The notes beneath the pieces were generated by a model. That model was not told the origin of the DNA. It did no database searches and saw only the letters and a list, made by a program, of their open reading frames with translations. This document shows, piece after piece, positions 25,149-33,412 of a DNA stretch of 64,000 nucleotides. Both the position numbers and the translations under genes were made by a program. The DNA is from Minwuia sp. (GTDB lineage Bacteria > Pseudomonadota > Alphaproteobacteria > Minwuiales > Minwuiaceae). Position 1 is the first letter of the stretch. Each line of letters opens with the position of its first letter. The stretch is from contig JARGPL010000009.1 of assembly GCA_029210175.1 (NCBI GenBank), positions 62,001 to 126,000 of the forward strand, written 5' to 3'.

Positions 25149-26163
25149 CCCGGTAGAGGCCCATGTGCGCATGGGAGCATTGCCATTCGCCCCCTAGACC
25201 TTTCCCGGTTGCATCATGAAGAAAGCAGACCTGTTCGGATTGGCCGGTGTGTGTGAATCCCAGGTCGTCCAGTGACATGCCCAGGTCATCCGGCAGATCC
25301 ATGACCAGTCCGATGCCGCTTCCCTTTGCGGTTTCCTGCAGAGCCACTGCCGCGATTGCCGCCCATTCACCCAAGGCCGGTCGGTCGGATGTGTGCAGCA
25401 GCATCAAGGGTTTGGAGCGTCGCGGCTGTTCGAACACGAACAGGCAGGGCAGGGCGCCGGGACGGTCGATCAGCAGTTTCATGAATGATTCTTCGGGAAA
25501 CCGGTAGTTGATCAGGGCTTCCGACGAACTGAACAGGGCATTGTCGTATCCGCATGCAACGGGTTCTGCCAATCGCGCAACGCGGCGGACGTTGGGCAGC
25601 TGCGAACCAGCCTTCGCGCGCAAAGCCTTTGCCAGTCCGGTCATCCGGTGCTTCCGGAACAGCAGCCGATCTATCCTGCGGGCGTACCGGTTCTGTGGCT
25701 GGGTTGGTCCGATCCATCGGTTGAAGGTGTACTGAACCGGCAAGTCACCCGCCCGTCGCAAAGGGCGCGAACCCTGGGGCGACACTGTCTGAACGACATG
25801 GTAACCATGGGGCGCGGCTTCACGCCTCAAAGCAGCAAAAATTGCCCAGGGCAGGCGGTCACCGCCAACGGTCAGCTTCAGGAACTCCGGCCGAACCGAC
25901 CAGAATTCGGCCTTGCCCGCCTTGGCGGTCTGCCCATCCACGCGCATTTCGATGTCGATCAGGCTGATGAACCCAACCAGCCGATCATCGACCTTTGCTG
26001 AAACGAAGAGGCCATTGCCGAGTGGATTTTCACGGAAGAAATGGTTCGCCCATCTGTCAGCCCGCGCATTGTCAGCCTCACCGGTCAACTCACCGTAAAG
26101 GCGCAGGCCGTCGAAGACATCATCATTCAGTTCGGTCGAAACTGACAGTATCGCTTCATCCAT
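25138..26163 (-). CDS. GNAT-like N-acyltransferase-type protein
   Basis: A 341-residue protein. The N-terminal part resembles a GNAT domain: GLFVSAKVDDRLVGFISLID, a beta-strand pair, then AEFWSVRPEFLK and a helix. The C-terminal half (from about residue 200) may be a second degenerate GNAT unit, with FVFEQPRRSKPLMLLHTSD and AVALQETAKGSGIGLVMDLP. The ATG at 26163 overlaps the stop of the upstream LnmK-like gene by 8 bp, so it is translationally coupled in an ACP-LnmK-GNAT operon. An acyl group might be taken from the ACP or from CoA. I cannot assign donor or acceptor. The gene's end overlaps the convergent deacetylase-like gene. Confidence 0.75.
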   Translation of the reverse strand: MDEAILSVSTELNDDVFDGLRLYGELTGEADNARADRWANHFFRENPLGNGLFVSAKVDDRLVGFISLIDIEMRVDGQTAKAGKAEFWSVRPEFLKLTVGGDRLPWAIFAALRREAAPHGYHVVQTVSPQGSRPLRRAGDLPVQYTFNRWIGPTQPQNRYARRIDRLLFRKHRMTGLAKALRAKAGSQLPNVRRVARLAEPVACGYDNALFSSSEALINYRFPEESFMKLLIDRPGALPCLFVFEQPRRSKPLMLLHTSDRPALGEWAAIAAVALQETAKGSGIGLVMDLPDDLGMSLDDLGFTHTGQSEQVCFLHDATGKGLGGEWQCSHAHMGLYRAIP

Positions 26164-27028
26164 CGTCACGGGCCTTGCCGTCCCCGAGAGCCTTGATCGT
26201 GCAGATTCTTGCAAGTAGCCGGTCCGTGCCCGCTTCCATCATCGACGTATCAAGACGGGCGAATTCCTGCTCCGCGCCGAGAAATTCTGCGCCGACGACC
26301 TTCATCTCGATGTGTTTTCCCAGGTCCAGATTGCCGAAATAGAAAATATCCCGTTGCACCGTACCCGAATGCAGGGACCAGTCCGTATCCAGGCGCAGTT
26401 TCACCGCCTTGCGTTCCATATGGTCGCTGATGGCCGGATAGGACGCGAAATAGAGCAGGCCCGCACCATTGTAGTCGGTGTAGGGATTGGGCTCATAGAC
26501 ACCGGGATCGATTGTCGGGATAGGTTTGCCGGTTGCGCAACCCGGAACGGTTATCTCATTTGCCTTGCCCGCCCGCACTTTCTGAAAGTCCCGAACAAGC
26601 TCTGGTGGTTGCCCCATGTCATCAATGGGATGCACGGGTACGGGTCGCATGGATGCGCGGACCAGATCATTGGACCCTTCGCGCTCCCGGGCGACGAACT
26701 TGGTGAGCATTTCCATGTTGATGACGGGCTCGCCGTCGATGTGGCCTGTATGGCGACTGCGCAGGATGGACATTCCGAAATGATCCATCACGACAGAGAA
26801 GTCGATCTCGGTATTCTCCTGAATTTCTGACAGGGGCACGGCATAACGCCCTCTGATTGCCACGAAGCTTGAATAGATCCGGGCGCCGCTGTCGCTGATG
26901 AAGTCCTGTGATCGCGCACCGAAAATGCGACTGAGTTCGCTCCAGTGAGAATCCCCACAATGCTTGAACAGCCAATTCTCTGACAAGCCCTTCACCGCCA
27001 TCTGCGGCATGCCGACATGAACCCGCAT
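26156..27028 (-). CDS. LnmK/Pnap_2097-like hot-dog-fold biosynthesis protein
   Basis: A 290-residue protein resembling the Pnap_2097 family, itself related to LnmK, a bifunctional acyltransferase/decarboxylase that loads a short acyl group onto an ACP. Supporting motifs are the opening MRVHVGMPQMAVKGLSENWL, FASYPAISDHMER, and RDIFYFGNLDLGKHIEMKV. In known members the gene lies beside an acyl carrier protein, and here the ACP gene is directly upstream: its TGA and this ATG share a base (TGATG). Two hot-dog halves are likely. The family name rests on memory, not on a search. It probably acts on an ACP-bound acyl thioester in the cytoplasm. Confidence 0.7.
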   Translation of the reverse strand: MRVHVGMPQMAVKGLSENWLFKHCGDSHWSELSRIFGARSQDFISDSGARIYSSFVAIRGRYAVPLSEIQENTEIDFSVVMDHFGMSILRSRHTGHIDGEPVINMEMLTKFVAREREGSNDLVRASMRPVPVHPIDDMGQPPELVRDFQKVRAGKANEITVPGCATGKPIPTIDPGVYEPNPYTDYNGAGLLYFASYPAISDHMERKAVKLRLDTDWSLHSGTVQRDIFYFGNLDLGKHIEMKVVGAEFLGAEQEFARLDTSMMEAGTDRLLARICTIKALGDGKARDDG

Positions 27029-27243
27029 CAGATTTGTTCTATCAGATTGCGGAAAGTCGGTGCGTTCTCCCATACATGTGAGTCGATCTCCCTTCCCAGC
27101 GCTTCCTCCAGAGCCGTGCGAAGGATCACCAGATCCAGTGAATCGACACCCGTATCCTCGACTTGCTCGTCCAGCATTTCGCCGAATGCTCCTGCTTCAG
27201 GCAAAGCACTGGCGGCGATAGAAATGAAGTCATTCTCGGTCAT
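27028..27243 (-). CDS. Small acyl carrier protein
   Basis: A 71-residue phosphopantetheine carrier protein. The attachment serine is Ser35 in DTGVDSLDLVILRT, matching the DSL motif. The protein is acidic and helical, as expected for an ACP. It is shorter and more divergent than the housekeeping AcpP and is not near fatty-acid synthesis genes. It is the first gene of a coupled ACP-LnmK-GNAT operon, so it is most likely a dedicated carrier for that pathway. No phosphopantetheinyl transferase is in the window; the cellular enzyme would have to activate it. Confidence 0.85.
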   Translation of the reverse strand: MTENDFISIAASALPEAGAFGEMLDEQVEDTGVDSLDLVILRTALEEALGREIDSHVWENAPTFRNLIEQI

Positions 27244-27336
27244 GGTCGTTTGATCCGTTCGGCGCGGGCAGGGAATGTTTCACTTGCCAGCATCAGGCCA
27301 GCGCGGCGTGCGAACATCAAGAACTTCCCGAGATCC

Positions 27337-28689
27337 TCAGGCCACCTTTTCGCGCATTGTCACGAATTCCTCGGCGGCGGTCGGATGGATGCCGACGGTG
27401 CGGTCGAAGTCGCGCTTCGTGGCGCCCATCTTCACGGCAATCGCGATGCCCTGGATGATCTCCCCCGCGTCGGGGCCGACCATGTGGACACCGACGACCT
27501 TCTGGCTGGTCCGTTCGACGATGATCTTCATCAGCGTCTTCTCTTCCCGCTCCGTCAGGCTGAGCTTCATCGGTGTGAAGGTGGAGCGGTAGATGTCGAT
27601 GGAATCGTGCAGTTCCCGGGCCTGGTCCTCGGTCAGGCCGACGGACCCCACCGGCGGCTGGCTGAAAACGGCGGACGGCACGTTGGCATGGTCACATGGC
27701 GTCGGGTCGTTCAGATACTCGGTGCGATAGACGGCCATGGCTTCCTGGATCGCGACCGGGGTCAGGGCGATACGGTCGGTGACGTCGCCGATGGCCCAGA
27801 CATTGTCCAGGTTGGTGCGGGAATATTCATCGACCTTGATCGCACCATTGGGCGCCAGTTCGACGCCTATTTCCTCCAGCCCGATGTCCTGGGTGCGCGG
27901 GTGGCGACCGGTGGCGTACATGATGCAGTCTGCTTCGATGGTGGTGCCGTCGGTCAGGGTCGCGATCAGTGTCTCGCCCTGCTTTTCGATGGCGGTGATA
28001 TTGACCCTGGTGCGCAGGTCGACGCCCTTGCGCACGATTTCCTTCGACAGGACATCGCGCACATCCTCATCGAAGCCGCGCAGGATCTTCTCGCTGCGAT
28101 AGATCTGGGTCACCCTGGACCCGAGACCGTTCATGATCCCGGCAAATTCCACGGCGATGTAGCCGCCGCCGACAACGACAAAGCGCTTCGGCAGGTCCTT
28201 CAGGAAGAAGACCTCATTCGACGAAATCGCATGTTCCACACCCGGCACGTCGGGCATCGACGGCCAGCCGCCGGTGGCGACGATGATGCGGTCGGTGGTG
28301 ACCCGTTCGTTGCCGACCTGGATCGTGTGTCGGTCGATGATCTTCGCCGGGGCCTCGTAGAGTTTCACCCCGGCATTGTCGAGCAGGCGGCGATAGACAT
28401 CGTTCAGACGGCTGATCTCGGTATTCTTGTTCTCGATCAGGCGGTCCCAGTTGAACCGGTCCGGTTTCACGTCCCAGCCGAAGCCTGCCGCGTCCTCGAA
28501 ATCCTCCGCAAAGTGGCTGGCGAAGACCATGAGCTTCTTCGGCACGCACCCGACGTTGACGCAGGTGCCACCCAGGAACTGCTGTTCGGCGGCGGCCACG
28601 CGGGCGCCGGTGCTGGCGATCATGCGGGCGGCGCGGGTGCCGCCGGAGCCGACACCAATGACGAAGAGGTCGTAGTCGTAGTTGCTCAT
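27337..28689 (-). CDS. gor: Glutathione-disulfide reductase
   Basis: A 450-residue flavoprotein disulfide reductase that regenerates GSH with NADPH. The FAD motif is DLFVIGVGSGGTRAARM, the redox disulfide is in GGTCVNVGCVPKKLM, the NADPH-binding motif is VVGGGYIAVEFAGI, and the dimer-interface active-site His/Glu pair is in GIHPTAAEEFVTM. The start ATG at 28689 gives the normal length. It is the only gene of its unit, 93 bp downstream of the acyl carrier operon on the same strand. GST-family proteins elsewhere in the window would use its product. Confidence 0.94.
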   Translation of the reverse strand: MSNYDYDLFVIGVGSGGTRAARMIASTGARVAAAEQQFLGGTCVNVGCVPKKLMVFASHFAEDFEDAAGFGWDVKPDRFNWDRLIENKNTEISRLNDVYRRLLDNAGVKLYEAPAKIIDRHTIQVGNERVTTDRIIVATGGWPSMPDVPGVEHAISSNEVFFLKDLPKRFVVVGGGYIAVEFAGIMNGLGSRVTQIYRSEKILRGFDEDVRDVLSKEIVRKGVDLRTRVNITAIEKQGETLIATLTDGTTIEADCIMYATGRHPRTQDIGLEEIGVELAPNGAIKVDEYSRTNLDNVWAIGDVTDRIALTPVAIQEAMAVYRTEYLNDPTPCDHANVPSAVFSQPPVGSVGLTEDQARELHDSIDIYRSTFTPMKLSLTEREEKTLMKIIVERTSQKVVGVHMVGPDAGEIIQGIAIAVKMGATKRDFDRTVGIHPTAAEEFVTMREKVA

Positions 28690-28735
28690 GGGAATTCACG
28701 TCCTTGAATACCGGTGCCGGAGCGATTGCCGGTTT

Positions 28736-28772
28736 CGGTGCCATTATCGGTGTACGGTGCCATTATCGGTGT
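28736..28772. repeat. 19-bp direct repeat upstream of gor
   Basis: CGGTGCCATTATCGGTGT occurs at 28736-28753 and again at 28755-28772, separated by one base, 47 to 83 bp before the gor ATG. The surrounding 157-bp gap holds no gene. The repeat may be a slipped duplication or a tandem regulator site. Confidence 0.6.
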
Positions 28773-28846
28773 CACTGTCAGTACGGAACATCGGCGGGGC
28801 GCACAAAAAGGGTACGCCCCCCGACTGTTCAGCTATCTAGGGTGGA

Positions 28847-30337
28847 TCAGGTGTCGAGGCCACCCATCAACAGATACTTGATCTCCAGATAGTCATCGAT
28901 GCCGTACTTGGAGCCTTCACGCCCGAAGCCGGACTCCTTCATGCCGCCGAACGGTGCGACTTCGGTAGAGATGATGCCGGAGTTGATGCCGACAATGCCG
29001 TATTCCAGTGCTTCCGACACACGCCACACACGACCCAGGTCGCGGCCATAGAAATAGGCGGCAAGGCCGAATTCCGTGTCGTTGGCCATCTGGATCGCCT
29101 GCGCCTCATCCTTGAAGCGGAAAACGGGGGCGAGGGGGCCGAAGGTTTCTTCCCGCGCAACCTTCATGTCGGGCGTCACGTCGGCCACGATGGTCGGCTG
29201 GAAGAACTGGCCACCCAGTTCATGGCGCTTGCCGCCCTGGACCAGACGTCCGCCCCTGGAGACAGCGTCGTCCACATGTTCCTGCACCTTGGCGACCGCC
29301 GCATCGTCGATCAGCGGTCCCTGGTCCGTTTCCCCCAGCAGGCCGTCACCGACCCGCAGCTTGGCCACCGCCGCCTGCAGCTTGTCCAGGAAGGCATCGT
29401 AGACGCCATCCTGCGCCAGGATGCGGTTGGCACAGACGCAGGTCTGACCGGTGTTGCGGAACTTGGACATGATCGCGCCTTCGACAGCGGCATCCAGGTC
29501 GGCGTCATCGAAGACGATGAAGGGGGCGTTGCCGCCCAGTTCCATCGTGGTCTTCTTCAGGGTGTCGGCGCACTGCTTCATCAGCATCTTGCCGATTTCC
29601 GTGGAGCCGGTGAACGACAGCTTCCGCACGATGGGGTTGCTGGTCATCTCCCCGCCAATGGCGGACGAGGAACCGGTGACCACCGACAGCAGACCATCCG
29701 GCAGACCGGCGCGGTTGGCCAGTTCGGCCATGGCGAGGGCCGAATAGGGGGTCGAGGTCGCGGGCTTCACGACCATGCCACAGCCCGCAGCCAGTGCCGG
29801 GGCGGCTTTCCGCGTGATCATGGCGGCAGGGAAATTCCACGGCGTGATCGCGGCACAGACACCGATGCCTTCCTTGATCACGACGATGCGGGCATCCGCG
29901 CGGTGGCTGGGGATGGTGTCGCCATAGATGCGCTTGCCTTCCTCGGCGAACCATTCGATGAAGCTGGCGGCGTAGGCGACCTCGCCCTTGGCTTCCAGCA
30001 GCGGCTTGCCCTGTTCGGCGGTCATCAGGCGGGCCAGGTCATCCTGATGTTCGAACATCAGGTCGTGCCAGCGGCGCAGGATCGTGGCGCGTTCCTTGGC
30101 GGTCTTGGCCTGCCATGCGGGCATCGCAGCCTCTGCGGCCTCGATCGCGCGGCGGGTTTCGTTGGCACCCATCTTGGGCACGGTGCCCAGCTTGGCCCCG
30201 GATGCCGGGTTGGTCACATCGACGGTCTCGCCGCCGTAGGCGTCGCACCAGACGCCATTGATGAAGCACTGCTCCCGAAACAGGTTGGCGTCCTTCATGC
30301 CGATGGCTGGCACGCCCATGGGGGTCTGGTCATTCAT
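28847..30337 (-). CDS. gabD: NAD(P)-dependent succinate-semialdehyde dehydrogenase family protein
   Basis: A 496-residue aldehyde dehydrogenase closest to GabD-type succinate-semialdehyde dehydrogenases, which oxidise succinic semialdehyde to succinate. Typical features are AAITPWNFPAAMITRKAAPA, GNAPFIVFDDADLDAAVEGA with the general-base Glu in MELGGN, and the catalytic cysteine in NTGQTCVCANR (first Cys). The C-terminal EYGIVGINSG and GGMKESGFGREGSKYGIDDY are also typical. No gabT or regulator is adjacent, so a related semialdehyde (for example glutarate semialdehyde) is possible. It starts at the ATG at 30337, with a 144-bp promoter-sized gap upstream in which no clear signal is seen. Confidence 0.88.
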   Translation of the reverse strand: MNDQTPMGVPAIGMKDANLFREQCFINGVWCDAYGGETVDVTNPASGAKLGTVPKMGANETRRAIEAAEAAMPAWQAKTAKERATILRRWHDLMFEHQDDLARLMTAEQGKPLLEAKGEVAYAASFIEWFAEEGKRIYGDTIPSHRADARIVVIKEGIGVCAAITPWNFPAAMITRKAAPALAAGCGMVVKPATSTPYSALAMAELANRAGLPDGLLSVVTGSSSAIGGEMTSNPIVRKLSFTGSTEIGKMLMKQCADTLKKTTMELGGNAPFIVFDDADLDAAVEGAIMSKFRNTGQTCVCANRILAQDGVYDAFLDKLQAAVAKLRVGDGLLGETDQGPLIDDAAVAKVQEHVDDAVSRGGRLVQGGKRHELGGQFFQPTIVADVTPDMKVAREETFGPLAPVFRFKDEAQAIQMANDTEFGLAAYFYGRDLGRVWRVSEALEYGIVGINSGIISTEVAPFGGMKESGFGREGSKYGIDDYLEIKYLLMGGLDT

Positions 30338-30481
30338 GGCGATCTCCCGAAATGCTTGATGGATTGATTTGCGCCCACACTAGCAGGCCACGTCCGGGCC
30401 GCGAAGGGTGGCAGCGGCGCACACCCCGTCGCCGCACCCACGCAACGCACCCCGCAACCGGATCAAACGCCTGTCCCTGCG

Positions 30482-31702
30482 TCAGGCCTCGGCGGTTCGC
30501 GTGACCGGCCGCTCGTCAATGGGGAAGTGAACCACCGCCGCCAGCACACCCAGCCCGATGCTCAGCCACCAGACGATGTCGTAACTGCCATAGATGTCGA
30601 ACAGCAGACCGCCCATCCAGACGCCCAGAAATGCCCCGACCTGATGGCTGAAGAACACGATCCCGGCCAGCATGCCGATGTACTGCGCCCCGAAGATCTG
30701 ACCGACCAGACTGGTCGTCAGCGGCACGGTGGACAGCCAGAGCAGGCCGATCATGGCGGAGAAGATCAGGATCGTCAGTTCCGTCGGTGGTGCGTACAGC
30801 AGGAACAGGATCGCGCCCGAGCGTGCGAAGTAGATGACGCTCAGCATGTACTTCTTGCTGAACCTGTCGCCCAGCAGGCCTGCCGTCAGGGTGCCGAAGA
30901 TGTTGAAGAATCCGATCACCATCAGCGCCACCGCCCCCAGTCCCGGATCCAGCCCGAGGTCGCGGATGTAGGCGGGCAGATGGTTGCCGATGAAGGTCAC
31001 GTGAAAGCCGCAGACGAAGAACCCGGCGATCAGCAGGATATAGCCGCGATGGCGACGCGCCTCCCGCAAGGCCGCGCCGAATGTCTGGGTGCTGCCCACC
31101 GTCGCAAGCGGTCTGCCGGACAGCGGCACCGCCAGCGGCACGATCATCAGCACCATGATGGAGATGATGACCAGCGCCGTAACCCAGCCGTAGCCTTCAA
31201 TGAAGGACTGGGCGAGGGGGGACAGCACCATCTGACCGGCGGAGCCACCCATGGTCACGATGGCCATCACCAGGGTCCGGCGATGGGTCGGTGTCGAACG
31301 TGCGACCACGGCCATGCCGATGTTCATTGACGCCAGGCCCTGCGCCACACCGATCAGCACGCCACCTGCCAGATGCATGGCGATGGGCACGCCGGAGAAG
31401 CTGATGGCCAGAATGCCGACGGCATACAGGACGCCGCCTAGCGCCATGACCTTGCCCGCGCCATAGCGGTCGGCAATGGCCCCGGCGAACGGCTGCGTGA
31501 CACCCCACATGATGTTCTGCAGCGCCAGGGTCATGGAGAATATCTCGCGACCCCAGGTCATGGATTCGGAGATCGGGTCGAGGAACAGCCCGAAGGTGTT
31601 GCGCGTGCCCATGCCGAAGAAGACGATCAGGGACGCGGACGCCACCATCAGCCACAGCGGCCAGCGACGGCTTGCCGCCGCCATTCCTTCTCGTGCCGTC
31701 AT
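30482..31702 (-). CDS. MFS transporter
   Basis: A 406-residue inner-membrane transporter with about 12 hydrophobic segments. It has a TM1 with the FFGMGTRNTFGLFLDPIS stretch common in OFA/monocarboxylate-type MFS proteins, a loop-2/3 motif GAIADRYGAGKVMALGG (motif A), and the repeat GLLGDRFSKKYMLS in the second half. The C-terminus is cytoplasmic. The substrate is unknown; organic anions are typical for this branch. It is flanked by catabolic genes (gabD downstream, a PaaI-type thioesterase upstream), consistent with carboxylate uptake or export. Confidence 0.9.
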   Translation of the reverse strand: MTAREGMAAASRRWPLWLMVASASLIVFFGMGTRNTFGLFLDPISESMTWGREIFSMTLALQNIMWGVTQPFAGAIADRYGAGKVMALGGVLYAVGILAISFSGVPIAMHLAGGVLIGVAQGLASMNIGMAVVARSTPTHRRTLVMAIVTMGGSAGQMVLSPLAQSFIEGYGWVTALVIISIMVLMIVPLAVPLSGRPLATVGSTQTFGAALREARRHRGYILLIAGFFVCGFHVTFIGNHLPAYIRDLGLDPGLGAVALMVIGFFNIFGTLTAGLLGDRFSKKYMLSVIYFARSGAILFLLYAPPTELTILIFSAMIGLLWLSTVPLTTSLVGQIFGAQYIGMLAGIVFFSHQVGAFLGVWMGGLLFDIYGSYDIVWWLSIGLGVLAAVVHFPIDERPVTRTAEA

Positions 31703-31746
31703 TCTCGTGTCCCCCCAGAAACGGGTTCAGTCAGATCCGGGTCGGA

Positions 31747-32196
31747 TCAGTTATCCATGATGATGCAGGTCGTGGTGCCATGCGCAATCAGTCGGCCTTT
31801 TGCGTCGATCATCCGGCCTTCCGCCGTGGCCGTCGACCGGCCGACGTGAATGACCTCCCCGATCGCCTGCACCTTGCCTTCGCCCGGGCGCATGGCGCGG
31901 ATGTAATTCACCTTCAGTTCCAGCGTCGTGTAGCTCTTGCCCGCCGGCAGCTTCGAATGGATCGCGCAGGCCATGCAGGAATCCAGCAAGGTGGCCGCAT
32001 AGCCACCGTGTACGGTGCGCAGCGGGTTCAGGTGATCCTCAGTCGGTTCGCCTTCGAAGATGACCTTGCCTTCTTCCAGGCTTGAGGGATGGAAATTCAG
32101 GGTCCGGCCGATGCTGGGCGCCCTGTCCCGGCTGCCGAACGCGAACTCCAGCATCTGCAGTCCCGTCATCTCGCGCATCTGGTCTGGCGCATTCAT
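31747..32196 (-). CDS. PaaI-type acyl-CoA thioesterase
   Basis: A 149-residue hot-dog thioesterase. The catalytic-type motif is RTVHGGYAATLLDSCMACA, with the HGG and Asp of the PaaI/YbdB-like group. It continues with LELKVNYIRAMRPGEGKVQA and the terminal GRLIAHGTTTCIIMD. The ATG at 32196 overlaps the stop of the HxlR gene (ATGA), so the regulator and thioesterase are translationally coupled. The frame is open upstream, but that part reads as shadow of the HxlR gene. The substrate is probably an aryl- or short-chain-CoA; which one is unknown. Confidence 0.9.
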   Translation of the reverse strand: MNAPDQMREMTGLQMLEFAFGSRDRAPSIGRTLNFHPSSLEEGKVIFEGEPTEDHLNPLRTVHGGYAATLLDSCMACAIHSKLPAGKSYTTLELKVNYIRAMRPGEGKVQAIGEVIHVGRSTATAEGRMIDAKGRLIAHGTTTCIIMDN

Positions 32197-32663
32197 TTCT
32201 TTGGCTCCTGCTGCAGGTTGGGCTGGTTGATGACCGCCCGGGTGTTGCGCACGGTGAGGGGGCTTGCGCAGGTCGGGCAATCGACGCGCGGCTCGATGAC
32301 CTCATCACAATCCGTGTGGCGATACTGGACGGCGGTTCCGTCCGGGTGGGGCAGGTGCCTGTCGGCCCAGCGCGACAGCGCCATGATGACCGGCAGCAGG
32401 TCGCGACCGGCATCGGTCAGGCGATATTCTTCCCGCAAGGGACGTTGCGAATAGGCTTCGCGACGCAGGACGCCCTTGTCCACCAACAGGTTCAGCCGAT
32501 CCGTCAGCACGCGGCGCGCAATACCCAGCCGGGACTGGAAATCCTCGAACCGGCGGATGCCGAGCAGGCAGTCGCGGACGAGCATCATGGTCCAGCGGTC
32601 GCCCAGCACGGACTCGGCCCGGGCGACGGCACACCTCTGATCTTCCAGTTCATTCCAGCGCAT
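32193..32663 (-). CDS. HxlR-family transcriptional regulator
   Basis: A 156-residue winged-helix regulator. The HxlR core is visible: CAVARAESVLGDRWTMMLVR, DCLLGIRRFEDFQSRLGIAR, VLTDRLNLLVDKGVLRRE and YRLTDAGRDLLPVIMAL. The C-terminus carries a cysteine cluster (Cys, then CPTC) that may bind zinc, as in longer family members. The ATG at 32663 starts MRWNELEDQ; an in-frame start 21 codons earlier is less likely. It is co-transcribed with the thioesterase and may control it. A short palindrome (GTGCG-T-CGCAC) lies about 76 bp upstream. Confidence 0.92.
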   Translation of the reverse strand: MRWNELEDQRCAVARAESVLGDRWTMMLVRDCLLGIRRFEDFQSRLGIARRVLTDRLNLLVDKGVLRREAYSQRPLREEYRLTDAGRDLLPVIMALSRWADRHLPHPDGTAVQYRHTDCDEVIEPRVDCPTCASPLTVRNTRAVINQPNLQQEPKK

Positions 32664-32738
32664 TGATCGGTCCAGCCTGTCTGCGTGATGCAGGACCACT
32701 ATCAAGTCTGCATTTAAGACCGACAACCAAGAAATTCT

Positions 32739-32749
32739 GTGCGTCGCAC
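32739..32749. promoter_or_regulatory. Short palindrome upstream of the HxlR gene
   Basis: GTGCG-T-CGCAC, a perfect 5-bp inverted repeat with one central base, lies in the 109-bp gap before the HxlR regulator gene. It could be an autoregulatory operator. At this length it may also be chance. Confidence 0.25.
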
Positions 32750-32772
32750 CAGATTTCCTGCGTCCGGATCAT

Positions 32773-33411
32773 TCAGGTGCCGGGGAAATCGACCTGCTGC
32801 TCAGGTGCAGCCCGTTGAAAGGCTTCCAGTTCGCGGCATCGCCGGTCGATCTGCAGCAGGCGCGGATAGGGGCTGAGGTCGCAGTCGAACCGCCGTGCAT
32901 TGTCGATCTGCGGCACCAGACAGGCGTCTGCCACTGTCGGATGGTCGGCAAAGCAATAGCGGAATGCGCCGTCGTTGCGCGCGATGGACTGTTCCAGTGC
33001 GCTGAAGGTCACGGCCACCCAATGGGCATACCAACCGGCAATCGCCTGCTCACCGGCTCCCATGGTGCCACTCAGATAGCGGCGGACGCGCAGGTTGTTC
33101 AGCGGGTGCAGGTCGGCACAGATCAGGTCGGCAAAGGCCCGCATCTGCGCGCGTCTGATCGGGTCGGCGGGCATGACGGACGGGTCGGGATGCAACTCCT
33201 CGATCAGTTCCACGATGGCCATCGACTGGGCAATGAACCGGCCATCCACCTCCAGCGTCGGCAGAAGCCCCTGCGGATTGATCGCCAGGTAGGCCGGGTC
33301 GGATGCCTTGCTGACAGGCACATACGTGTAGGCCAGGTCCTTCAGGTTCAGGACAATGCGTACCCGTTGCCCGGCCGAGTTCTGATAGCGCGCGTGCAGT
33401 CGCAATTGCAT
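32773..33411 (-). CDS. maiA: Zeta-class glutathione S-transferase / maleylacetoacetate isomerase
   Basis: A 212-residue GST-fold protein close to maleylacetoacetate isomerase, which converts maleylacetoacetate to fumarylacetoacetate in tyrosine and homogentisate breakdown. The zeta-class N-terminal SxxxxxRVRI pattern appears as YQNSAGQRVRIVLNLK, with NPQGLLPTLEVDGRFIAQSM as the glutathione site and CADLHPLNNLRVRRYL in the C-terminal domain. No homogentisate dioxygenase or fumarylacetoacetase is in the window, so the role could instead be maleylpyruvate isomerisation. It starts one base after the stop of the HCCA-isomerase-like gene. Confidence 0.85.
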   Translation of the reverse strand: MQLRLHARYQNSAGQRVRIVLNLKDLAYTYVPVSKASDPAYLAINPQGLLPTLEVDGRFIAQSMAIVELIEELHPDPSVMPADPIRRAQMRAFADLICADLHPLNNLRVRRYLSGTMGAGEQAIAGWYAHWVAVTFSALEQSIARNDGAFRYCFADHPTVADACLVPQIDNARRFDCDLSPYPRLLQIDRRCRELEAFQRAAPEQQVDFPGT

Positions 33412-33412
33412 C

